This document shows, piece after piece, positions 18,801 to 25,201 of a stretch of DNA of 64,000 bases. The stretch comes from Streptomyces monashensis (GTDB lineage Bacteria; Actinomycetota; Actinomycetes; Streptomycetales; Streptomycetaceae): the NCBI RefSeq assembly GCF_001866665.1, contig NZ_MLYO01000009.1, forward strand, positions 62,001 through 126,000, in the 5' to 3' direction. Every line of letters starts with the position of its first letter. The first letter of the stretch is position 1. Both the position numbers and the translations under genes were made by a program. Under the pieces are notes generated by a model, which saw nothing but the letters and a program-made list of their open reading frames with translations, was not told where the DNA came from and ran no database searches.

Positions 18801-20024
18801 GGCGAACGGGCCGGCTGGATGCTGCCCGGCTTCCCCACCGGCAGCTGGACCCCGACCGCCCTCCCCACCACCGACACCACCCCCGGCGTCTCCTGGTACA
18901 CCACCGACGCCGCCCTCGACCTGCCCAAGGGACAGGACACCTCGCTCGGCCTGACCATCACCGACGACCCGTCGCGCAAGTACCGCGCCGAGATCTACGT
19001 CAACGGCTGGGACATGGGCAACTACGTCAACTACCTCGGCCCGCAGCACAGCTTCCCCGTCCCCGCCGGCATCCTGAACCCGAACGGGAACAACCGGATA
19101 GCCATCGCCGTATGGAACCTGGACGGCTCCACCGGCGGCCTCGGCAAGGTCGCGCTGACCGACTACGGAAGCTACGCCTCCTCGCTGAGGGTCCCGCAGA
19201 ACGACAGCCCGCGCTACGACCGGACGCGGTACGCCATGCCTGCCGCGCCGGGCGCGCGCCTCACCCTGAACGCGCCCGGGTCGGCCGGCGCCGGACAGCA
19301 CCTCACCGCCACCGCGACCTTCCACGTGCCCGCCGGTGCTCCCACGGCCTCCGGCGTGACGGCGCACCTCACCGCACCCGACGGCTGGACGGTCTCCCCG
19401 AAGCCCGCACCCACCACTGCCCAGCGGATCGCCCCCGGCACCTCGGTGACCTTCAGCTGGAAGGTCACCACGCCCGCCGGCATGGCGAAGACCACCGCGC
19501 TCAAGGCCACGGCCACGTTCGTCCAGCGCCACCGGTCCGCCACCGCCACCGACGAACGGATCGTCGCCGCCGTCCCGCCCCCGCCGCCCGCCGGGACCGA
19601 CCAGGTCAGCGACCTGCCGTTCCTGTCGGCCAGCAACGGCTGGGGCCCGGTCGAACGCGACCAGAGCGTCGGCGGCACCGCGGCGAACGACGGCACACCG
19701 CTCAAACTCGGCGGCACCGTCTACGCCAAGGGCCTGGGCACCAACTCCCCCAGCGACGTCCTGGTCTACCTCGCCGGACGGTGCAGCAGGTTCACCGCGA
19801 CCGTGGGCGTCGACAACGGTGACCCCGGCACCGTCACCTTCTCCGCCCTCCTCGACGGCAAGGTGCTCACCACCACCCCTGTCCTCGACGGCAAGTCCGC
19901 GCCCGTCACCCTCGACGTCCCCGTCACCGGCGGGCAGGTCCTCGACCTGTCCGTGGGGGACGGCGGCGACGGCAACGGCAACGACCACGGCGACTGGGCG
20001 AACCCGGCGCTGACCTGCGGATGA
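15888..20024 (+). CDS. Secreted multidomain GH35 beta-galactosidase
   Basis: A 1,378-residue exported enzyme. A long basic signal peptide ends near AAGAAAASSAAPAA. The GH35 catalytic domain (about 55-390) shows WSGEFHYFRLP, acid/base Glu210 in VENEYYHG and nucleophile Glu293 in TAEFQGGAFDPWGG. Beta-sandwich domains typical of large GH35 enzymes follow, then a NEW3/NPCBM-associated domain (about 1120-1220), and a C-terminal NPCBM module beginning SDLPFLSASNGWGPVERDQS that binds galactose-type sugars. It should remove terminal beta-galactose from plant polysaccharides. ATG 15888 is chosen for GGAGG eight bases upstream; the frame is open from 15840. A strong terminator follows. Confidence 0.92.
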   Translation: MKAHGPGRRAARRRLSVAATLALVCGAGIGAQPAAGAAAASSAAPAAVSPAAHSVTYDGYSFMIDGKRTYLWSGEFHYFRLPSQALWLDTLQKMKAAGFNAVSLYFDWGYHSPAPGVYDFTGVRDVDKLLDMANDLGIYVIARPGPYINAEVDGGGFPGWLSTKAGNTRTSDPEYLKYSDEWQTRIDAIIKRHQLTNGTGSVIEYQVENEYYHGSAAGRTYMKHLEDKAKADGITVPLVGNNNGTFNSGDAALDVDAADSYPQGFNCSDPTKWNGVPDISYDHAAGKPLATAEFQGGAFDPWGGPGYDKCAQLINDRFADVFYKQNIAVGATSQSFYMTYGGTNWGWLGMPENYTSYDYGAAIRETRQLDPKYDQDKLIGYFTHAVSPLTKTDALPATPTDNAKIVDTARANPDTGTQFHVLRHADSTATSSDSAHVTIDLGAHSGYTYDDPDKALTYTGSWSHVGAEQNYTGGDYQHTESFSNSAGDTVSVPFTGTGVKWISNLDTNHGIADVYLDGTKVKTVDTYGASKQNQYVAYRASGLAKGPHTLKIVVTGTKDAAATGAFVTVDAVDVTTGPASTAPVYTVPQQPGTALALDGRESSIIVANYDLGGSRLQYSTSQIMTNATIAGRDVAVLYGDHGSDGETVLHYASRPTVTSTGGTVDSTWDPATGDLRLNYRHTGLTRVTVTAGSHPLLLLLADTATAKTFWRQDTAAGPVLVRGTHLLRGAESTGTTLRLTGDTGSDGSVEVFADADSLTWNGTPVRTTSSADGSLTGTVPTAAPVTLPALTGWKHMQESPEAQRGFDDSTWQVADRTTTHSTTQPGSLPVLFADDYGFHTGSTWYRGRFTGTGKETGITLATQSGGRAAASSVWLNGTFLGSSTADGQKTYGFPAGAVKAGGDNVISVLTVNMGHEEDYDESNGDKAARGLTGALLDGNPLNTVTWRLQGVRGGETPVDTVRGPLATGGLYGERAGWMLPGFPTGSWTPTALPTTDTTPGVSWYTTDAALDLPKGQDTSLGLTITDDPSRKYRAEIYVNGWDMGNYVNYLGPQHSFPVPAGILNPNGNNRIAIAVWNLDGSTGGLGKVALTDYGSYASSLRVPQNDSPRYDRTRYAMPAAPGARLTLNAPGSAGAGQHLTATATFHVPAGAPTASGVTAHLTAPDGWTVSPKPAPTTAQRIAPGTSVTFSWKVTTPAGMAKTTALKATATFVQRHRSATATDERIVAAVPPPPPAGTDQVSDLPFLSASNGWGPVERDQSVGGTAANDGTPLKLGGTVYAKGLGTNSPSDVLVYLAGRCSRFTATVGVDNGDPGTVTFSALLDGKVLTTTPVLDGKSAPVTLDVPVTGGQVLDLSVGDGGDGNGNDHGDWANPALTCG

Positions 20025-20036
20025 CCCCGGGATGAA

Positions 20037-20071
20037 GTGGTGCGCCGGGTGCCGGACAACCGGCGCACCAC
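20037..20071 (+). terminator. Intrinsic terminator after the galactosidase
   Basis: Twelve-base arms GTGGTGCGCCGG (20037-20048) and CCGGCGCACCAC (20060-20071) around an 11-base loop, 12 bases after the GH35 stop codon. Confidence 0.8.
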
Positions 20072-20270
20072 CGAGCCGCAGCCCCCGGGGATGCAGTCGC
20101 GTGCGCCGCCGGGCAGGGCGGCGATACACGCCACGTTCCCACCTTCCGGACGAGCCCGGCTCACCCCGGTGCTCTCCAGTCCGCTCCGCCTCGTCCCCGG
20201 TCGGCCGGCCCGTCTGTCCGGCAGGTGGGCGGTGATTGACGGCGGTGGGGGTGGCTGCTGCAATGGCGGC

Positions 20271-20345
20271 ATGTTCTCCGCGACGTTCCTGGTGATCCGG
20301 GCGCACATCGACTTCGGTCGGGTGTGGTCCGCCGCGTGTCGCTGA
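20271..20345 (+). CDS. Putative Cys-containing regulatory leader peptide
   Basis: A 24-residue ORF, too short for standard gene callers, from ATG 20271 to TGA 20343-20345. Its core RAHIDFGRVWSAAC matches the pattern R-x-H-[VI]-D-[LF]-x-R-V-x-S-A-x-C of the short leader peptides I recall being annotated in Streptomyces, often ahead of sulfur or redox genes. It ends 49 bases before the DUF4395/thioredoxin pair, in the same direction. A role in cysteine-responsive attenuation is the likely reading. The ribosome binding site is weak (GGCGG). Confidence 0.65.
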   Translation: MFSATFLVIRAHIDFGRVWSAACR

Positions 20346-20394
20346 CCGCGTGTCCCCTGCGTCAGAATCCGTCCGTATCGTCCCGGAGTCCGTC

Positions 20395-20844
20395 ATGCCC
20401 GACCCCACCCCCGGTGTGCCTGTTCGCGTGGACCCGCGTGGGCCGCGCTTCGCCGCCGTGCTCACGACCCTCGTTCTGCTTCTGGTCCTGCTCACCGGCA
20501 GCGGCGTGCTGCTCGCGGCGCAGGCCGTCGTCTTCGCTCTTGGCGCGGTGGCGGGACTGCGCTGGTCCCCGTACGGCTGGCTCTACCGTCGGCTGGTGCG
20601 GCCCCGCCTCGGGCCGCCGCGGGAACTCGAGGACGAGCGGCCCCCGCGGTTCGCGCAGGCGGTCGGTCTGGGCTTCGCGGTCGTCGGTGCGGCGGGGTAC
20701 TTGTCCGGTGTCACCTGGCTCGGCATCGCCGCGAGCGCGGCGGCGCTCGCGGCGGCCTTCCTGAACGCCGCCTTCGGCTACTGCCTGGGCTGCGAGCTCT
20801 ACCTGCTCGCGGTCCGCAGCCGGGCCCGGCTGAGCAACGGATGA
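20395..20844 (+). CDS. DUF4395 membrane protein
   Basis: A 149-residue protein with about four hydrophobic helices (FAAVLTTLVLLLVLLTGSGV, LLAAQAVVFALGAVAGL, FAQAVGLGFAVVGAAGYLSG, and a final Ala-rich helix). It ends in the DUF4395 signature FLNAAFGYCLGCELYLL, with a Cys-x-x-Cys pair. Members are commonly paired with thioredoxin-like genes, as here, and a membrane redox role is presumed. ATG 20395 follows GGAG by about seven bases; upstream in-frame GTGs lack support. The thioredoxin-like gene starts eight bases downstream. Confidence 0.8.
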   Translation: MPDPTPGVPVRVDPRGPRFAAVLTTLVLLLVLLTGSGVLLAAQAVVFALGAVAGLRWSPYGWLYRRLVRPRLGPPRELEDERPPRFAQAVGLGFAVVGAAGYLSGVTWLGIAASAAALAAAFLNAAFGYCLGCELYLLAVRSRARLSNG

Positions 20845-20851
20845 GGCGGCC

Positions 20852-21280
20852 GTGAGCGATCCGACCGGGCTGATCGTGGCCGCCGTCGCGCTCACGGCCG
20901 CGACCGTCTTCGGGCTGCTCCGCGCCCGTCGCGACGGCAGGCTCCGCGACGGTGGCCGGGGCGACGCCCTGCGGTTGTCCTCCGGTGAGCTGGGTGCGGC
21001 ACTCGGCGAGAGGGCGACGTTGGTGCAGTTCTCGACAGCCCTGTGCGCGACCTGCCCCGGCACCCGGCGGCTGCTGGCCGGCGTGGCCGCCGAGACGCCC
21101 GGTGTGCGCCATGTGGAGATCGACGCCGAGACGCGGCTCGACCTGGTCCGTCGCGTCGAGGTGATGCGCACGCCGACCGTGCTCGTCCTCGACCGCGCCG
21201 GTCGGGTCGTGCGCCGCGCCTCCGGTGCGCCGACCCGGGCCGATGTGGTGTCTGCGGTGGAGCTGGCCACGGCGGACTGA
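20852..21280 (+). CDS. Membrane-anchored thioredoxin-like protein
   Basis: A 142-residue protein with an N-terminal hydrophobic anchor (LIVAAVALTAATVFGLL) and a thioredoxin fold. The redox motif Cys-Ala-Thr-Cys lies in FSTALCATCPGTRRLL, followed by the cis-proline region VMRTPTVLVLDRAGRV. It should reduce or oxidise disulfides at the membrane, probably with the DUF4395 partner immediately upstream. GTG 20852 has GAGG in the end of the preceding gene. No terminator was recognised in the 200 bases downstream. Confidence 0.85.
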   Translation: MSDPTGLIVAAVALTAATVFGLLRARRDGRLRDGGRGDALRLSSGELGAALGERATLVQFSTALCATCPGTRRLLAGVAAETPGVRHVEIDAETRLDLVRRVEVMRTPTVLVLDRAGRVVRRASGAPTRADVVSAVELATAD

Positions 21281-21498
21281 ACGTTCGCTTTCGCCTGTGA
21301 GGTGCGTCGTGCCCTGCGCCTTCGAGCAGGTGTCGTCATCCCGGCGGGCCTGGTGGAGGGGATGTGGCGGAGCCTCGATGTCCCACCATCCACGATGTCT
21401 GAGCGTCGCCGCGCCGCACCCGTCACCCTGGCCCGTTCTTCCCAGGGCTCGGCGGCGAGCCGGCTGGCTGTGCCGACTCCTGACACCGGTCCTCGCTG

Positions 21499-21795
21499 TC
21501 AGGCCTGACGGGCGTAGGACGCGAGGCGATCGGCGAGCGCTACGACGAGGTCACGCAGTTCATCGGGGCGCTCGATGACGAACGGCCGGTCGAGTGAGGC
21601 GAGTGTCCGAGGCAGCCAGTCGAGCTGCTGCGCCCGCAGTTCGACGCGCAGCCAGCGCTCGGCCGCCGGGTCCTGGCCGGCCGCAGGCTCGTGCTCCTCC
21701 AGGATCGCGACGCCGCCGGGGAGGTGCGCGCGGACCTGCTCAACTGTCCCGTGGATCCGCAAGGTCACCTCAGCCCGCACTCCGCGCTCGGAGGC
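21499..21795 (-). pseudogene. C-terminal stump of a WYL-domain regulator
   Basis: About 98 residues (SERGVRAEVTLRIHGTVEQV ... LDWLPRTLASLDRPFVIERP ... LVVALADRLASYARQA, stop at 21499). This resembles the C-terminal extension of YafY-type regulators with a helix-turn-helix and a WYL domain. The DNA-binding and WYL domains are missing. The open frame upstream runs backwards into the end of the RibD-like gene without protein similarity. A deletion appears to have joined the two. Confidence 0.6.
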
Positions 21796-21805
21796 CGGCC
21801 ACCCG

Positions 21806-22381
21806 TCAGCACCTCGACTGGCGCGCCACGCGGTAGCGGAGGCAGACGACGCGCGAGCTGAAGGTGCGGGTCTCGACGAGTTCGAGATCCACCCGGCGCT
21901 CATGCCGGGGGAAGAACGGAATGCCCCCGCCGACCAGCACCGGGTAGACCCTGGGCCGGTACTCGTCGATCAGACCCAACGCGGCCGCCTCGGCGGCGAG
22001 GGTCGCGCCGCCGATCGCGATGTCGCCTTCTCCCGGCTCGGCTCGCAACCGCTCGATCTCCTGCGCCAGGCCGCCGGAGGCCAGCCGGGCATTGCCCCGG
22101 ACCGCCGACAACGTGGTGGAGAACACCACCTTGGGGAGCCGTTTCCAGATCGCGGCGAACTCGAGCGTGGAGAAGTCGAGCGACGGGTTCTGGTCGACGG
22201 TCTCCCAGTACAGCATCGTCTCGTACAGCCGTCGTCCCAACAGGTGGACGCCGACCTCTCTCACCTCGTCGGTGGCGAAGCGAAAGACCTCCTCGTCGGG
22301 CGGCGTCCAGCCGAAGTCGCCGTCCGGCCCGACGATGTAGCCGTCCAGTGAGACGCCCATCGAATAGGTCACGCTGCGCAT
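21806..22381 (-). CDS. Dihydrofolate reductase family protein (RibD C-terminal fold)
   Basis: A 191-residue soluble protein of the RibD-C/DHFR-like reductase family. It has VTYSMGVSLDGYIVGPDGDF at the N-terminus, GRRLYETMLYWE in the middle, and the nucleotide-binding IAIGGATLAAEAAALGLIDE followed by YPVLVGGGIPFFP. Family members bind NADPH; the substrate is unknown. ATG 22381 is preferred over the adjacent GTG 22384 because AGGAGG lies seven bases upstream. The last residues (RVARQSRC) may have been altered by the deletion that also truncated the WYL gene just downstream. Confidence 0.85.
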   Translation of the reverse strand: MRSVTYSMGVSLDGYIVGPDGDFGWTPPDEEVFRFATDEVREVGVHLLGRRLYETMLYWETVDQNPSLDFSTLEFAAIWKRLPKVVFSTTLSAVRGNARLASGGLAQEIERLRAEPGEGDIAIGGATLAAEAAALGLIDEYRPRVYPVLVGGGIPFFPRHERRVDLELVETRTFSSRVVCLRYRVARQSRC

Positions 22382-22524
22382 CACGGATCCTCCTCGGCAA
22401 CGGGTTCGACAGTACGACTGCCGGACGCCGCGGGGCTCATCGCGACTCGCTCAATCCCCTGGGCCGAGTCACCCTCGGGCCGTACGTGGCCGGGGGAACC
22501 GACCGTCGGCGTCGGTGTGGTCGG

Positions 22525-22830
22525 TCAGCGATCGGTCCGGGACCACTTCTCGTCCGCGGCGCCGTTGCAGGTGTACTGGATCATGCCGCCCCGTTGGCGA
22601 GACGGGAGGCCGGGCCCATGCACTTGCCGGAGTAGGTGGTGCGCAGGAAGTAGGCGCGAGCGCCGTCGGAGTCGGTGGTGTTCTCGAAGAGCCAGTGTTC
22701 GTCCAGGGCCTCGTCCTCCTTCCTGCAGCCCCACTGGATGACCTTCGACCCGTTGTCGATCTTGCTGCCCGCGCCGGCGCACAGGGCGTTGGGGAAGGTA
22801 CTGCTCGACGATCGGCATCGGCTTCTTCGA
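22525..22830 (-). pseudogene. Frameshifted RICIN-type lectin fragment
   Basis: Minus-strand reading gives LCAGAGSKIDNGSKVIQWGC, then EHWLFENTTDSDGARAYFLR and SGKCMGPASRLANGAA before a stop. After a frame change at about 22590 it continues MIQYTCNGAADEKWSRTDR. The repeating pattern of C, GS.V..W.C and CNG..DEKW is that of a ricin B-type trefoil carbohydrate-binding domain. No start, signal peptide or catalytic domain remains. Confidence 0.6.
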
Positions 22831-22851
22831 CTTCGGCCACGGCCGGACTCG

Positions 22852-23784
22852 TCAGCTCTGGTCGAAGTGGCTGTCCCTGCCGCCCCGTTGTACCAGTCGC
22901 CCCGTCTCGGCGGCTTCGGCCCGTGGCATGAGGGTCCAGGTGCCGTCGGTGCGGTGCAGGGCGGCGGAGTGCCAGGGAGTGGTCCACGCGTCCGGGGCGT
23001 CGAGGAGGCGGACGCCGAATTTCGGGGCGCCGATGGGTTGGGGGTGGATGGAGAGACGTACGGCGCGGGGGTGGTGTTCGGCGATCAGGGTGCCCCAGGC
23101 GCGGCTGCGCTGGATGACGCCATAGGCCCGTTGCCGACATGCGCGTTGGAGGGCGGAGCGGGTGCCGGTCCAGTCGGCGGTGTCCTCGACGAGGAAGCGG
23201 GTGATGCCCCGGTAGAGGGCGAGGGCCTGGTCGTCGGAGCGGGTCTCGGCGCGGAGGGCCTCCAGGGTGGGGGCGTGGCGCTCGTGGATGTGGGCGCGTT
23301 TCGTGTCGTGCGGGAGATCGCCGAGGACGTCGCGGAGATCGAAGACGGACAGTCTGTGCAGGCCCATCCGGCCTATCTGCATGCGTAGGTCGTCGGCGTA
23401 GGCGTCGATGTGGTCGTCGGGGACGCCGATGAGGTCGCCGAAGACGTGGCCGTCGGAACAGATGATCACGCGGGCGCCGGGTGGGTAGATCCGCTCGATC
23501 TCGGTGCACAGGGTGTTCAGGAAGGTCAGGGAGAGGCGTTCGCCCTGGTCGGGGAGGTGGCCGAGGACCTTGGCGGGGTTCGGGGACTTGCAGGGGAAGC
23601 CGGGCAGCGTGAAGACGATGGGAGCGCCCTCGCGTACGAAGTCGGAGATGCGGCGCAGCTGGTGCGGGAACGCTTCCGCGGGAACGGGGACGCGCTCGGT
23701 CGTGCGGTGGTGGGGCAGGAGCAGGTTCAGGATCTCGGTGGCGGTGCGCGTGGGGAGGGTGTCCGGTGCGGTGGTCAAGGGCAT
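22852..23784 (-). CDS. DIT1/PvcA-family isocyanide (isonitrile) synthase
   Basis: A 310-residue soluble protein with hallmarks of the pyoverdine/dityrosine (DIT1/PvcA) family: FTLPGFPCKSPNPAKVLGHL near residue 60, SDGHVFGDLIGVPDDHIDAY in the middle and RLSIHPQP followed by KFGVRLL near the C-terminus. Characterised PvcA-type members turn the amino group of Tyr or Trp into an isonitrile using ribulose 5-phosphate as carbon donor. The substrate here is unknown. ATG 23784 has AGGAGG six bases upstream; three decamer repeats (TACGRGGACG type) at 23801-23830 lie in its leader. It is the last gene of a probable operon: exporter, AsnB, P450, synthase. It lacks the Fe/2-oxoglutarate PvcB partner, the P450 perhaps replacing it. 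Confidence 0.85.
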   Translation of the reverse strand: MPLTTAPDTLPTRTATEILNLLLPHHRTTERVPVPAEAFPHQLRRISDFVREGAPIVFTLPGFPCKSPNPAKVLGHLPDQGERLSLTFLNTLCTEIERIYPPGARVIICSDGHVFGDLIGVPDDHIDAYADDLRMQIGRMGLHRLSVFDLRDVLGDLPHDTKRAHIHERHAPTLEALRAETRSDDQALALYRGITRFLVEDTADWTGTRSALQRACRQRAYGVIQRSRAWGTLIAEHHPRAVRLSIHPQPIGAPKFGVRLLDAPDAWTTPWHSAALHRTDGTWTLMPRAEAAETGRLVQRGGRDSHFDQS

Positions 23785-23944
23785 GTCGTTCCTCCTGGGG
23801 TACGAGGACGTACGGGGACGTACGGGGGCACGTCGACATGGCGCCGTGGCAGGAGTGGAGGCCAGGCGCCTGGGGTCGGTGGGCGTGGGTCAGCCGGGAC
23901 CGGGTCGGCCGGCGTGGGCCGACCCGGTCAGCGATGTCCCGGTG

Positions 23945-25192
23945 TCAGAGGCGGCGGTCGTAGCCGACGGGCAGGTGGTTGGTGCCCCGGCCGAGGACGG
24001 CCGGGATCCACTCGATGTCCTCGTCTGCGAGGGCCGGACGGAGGCCGGGCAGTCGGGCGAGCAGGGTGCCGAGGGCGAGCTGGAGTTCGGCGCGGGCCAG
24101 GGCGGCACCCGGGCAGAAGTGGATGCCGTGGCCGAAGGCGAGGTGCGGGTTGGGCGAGCGGTCGAAGTCCAGGGTGTCCGGGGCCGGGAAGCGGCGCGGG
24201 TCGCGGTTGGCGGCGCACAGGGAGACGATCACCGAGTCGCCGCCGGGGACGCGTGTGCCGTGCAGGTCGCTGTCCTTGTCGAAGAAGCGCCAGGTGGTCA
24301 GCTCGAAGGCGCTGTCGTAGCGGAGGAGTTCCTCGACGGCGCCGGGCAGCAGGTCCGGATTGTCGCGCAGGCGGGCGAGCTGGTCCGGGTTGCGGAAGAG
24401 GGCGATCAGGGCGGTGGTGATCTGGTTGGTGACCGGCTCCTGGCCCGCGACGAGGAGCTGGAAGATCATCGAGTCCAGCTCCTCCTGGGACAGTTCGCGC
24501 CGGTCGCGGGCCGCGACGAGGCGGCTGAGCAGGTCGTCGTCCCCGTGCTCGCGCTTGTGGGTGACGACGGCGGCGATGTAGCTCTGGAGGCCGTGCAGGC
24601 GGGCCTCGTAGCGGGGGCGTCCGGGGTCGGTGGGGCCGACCGGCTGGACGACCTTGCCCCAGTCGCGGTCGAAGCGGGCCGCGAGTTGCCGGGGAAGGCC
24701 GATGACTTCGGCGAGGACCTGGAAGGGGAAGTGGGCGGCGAAGCCGGTGACGAGGTCGGCGGGGCCGTGCTCGGGCAGGGCGTCGACGAGCGCGTCGGCC
24801 AGTTCCTGGAAGCGGGGGCGCAGGCTGTCGATGCGGCGCGGGGTGAACGCGTCGGTGACGAAGCGCCGCATGTGCGTGTGCTTCGGCGGGTCCTGGTGGA
24901 GCAGGTGCACCTGGAGCTGGGAGTGCTGCGGCTCGGGCATGATCGAGGCGCGGGCGCGCCAGCGGTCGTTGCCGCGGTCGTGGTTCTTGCCGAGGCGGTC
25001 GTCGTTCAGCGCGGTGTGGGCGGCGTCGTAGCCGGTGACGAGCCAGGCCTGGACGCCGCTGGGGAAGAGGACCCGGTGGACGGGGCCGGCCTCGCGCATC
25101 TGCTCGTACAGGGGGTAGGGGTCGCTCTTGTAGGGGCAGCCCGTCAGCGGCACCGGGTCGGGCAGGGGTTCATGGGCGTTCCGATGGCTCAA
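23945..25192 (-). CDS. Cytochrome P450
   Basis: A 415-residue bacterial class I P450. The heme-binding loop is FGHGIHFCPGAALARAE with Cys360 as the thiolate ligand. The I-helix reads LLVAGQEPVTNQI, so the usual acid-alcohol Thr is Pro, a variation seen in other actinobacterial P450s. K-helix Glu/Arg are in VEELLRY. The TTG start at 25192 follows GAGGAG and lies ten bases after the AsnB stop, so the two are cotranslated. Given its isocyanide synthase neighbour, it probably oxidises or couples an isonitrile amino acid, as yeast Dit2 acts after Dit1. A ferredoxin gene is not present in the window. Confidence 0.88.
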   Translation of the reverse strand: MSHRNAHEPLPDPVPLTGCPYKSDPYPLYEQMREAGPVHRVLFPSGVQAWLVTGYDAAHTALNDDRLGKNHDRGNDRWRARASIMPEPQHSQLQVHLLHQDPPKHTHMRRFVTDAFTPRRIDSLRPRFQELADALVDALPEHGPADLVTGFAAHFPFQVLAEVIGLPRQLAARFDRDWGKVVQPVGPTDPGRPRYEARLHGLQSYIAAVVTHKREHGDDDLLSRLVAARDRRELSQEELDSMIFQLLVAGQEPVTNQITTALIALFRNPDQLARLRDNPDLLPGAVEELLRYDSAFELTTWRFFDKDSDLHGTRVPGGDSVIVSLCAANRDPRRFPAPDTLDFDRSPNPHLAFGHGIHFCPGAALARAELQLALGTLLARLPGLRPALADEDIEWIPAVLGRGTNHLPVGYDRRL

Positions 25193-25201
25193 CGGTGCTC
25201 C

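Noticed and set aside
15789..20495. Very long open frame (1,568 codons) on the minus strand
   Set aside because: It is antisense to the GH35 galactosidase; high GC removes stops from the antisense frame. The product is low-complexity Gly/Val/Arg without domains, while the sense strand has clear catalytic motifs.
22469..23839. 456-codon minus-strand frame overlapping the isocyanide synthase
   Set aside because: Same strand but a different frame with Arg/Pro/His-rich output; the frame of 22852-23784 has the family motifs and an AGGAGG site.
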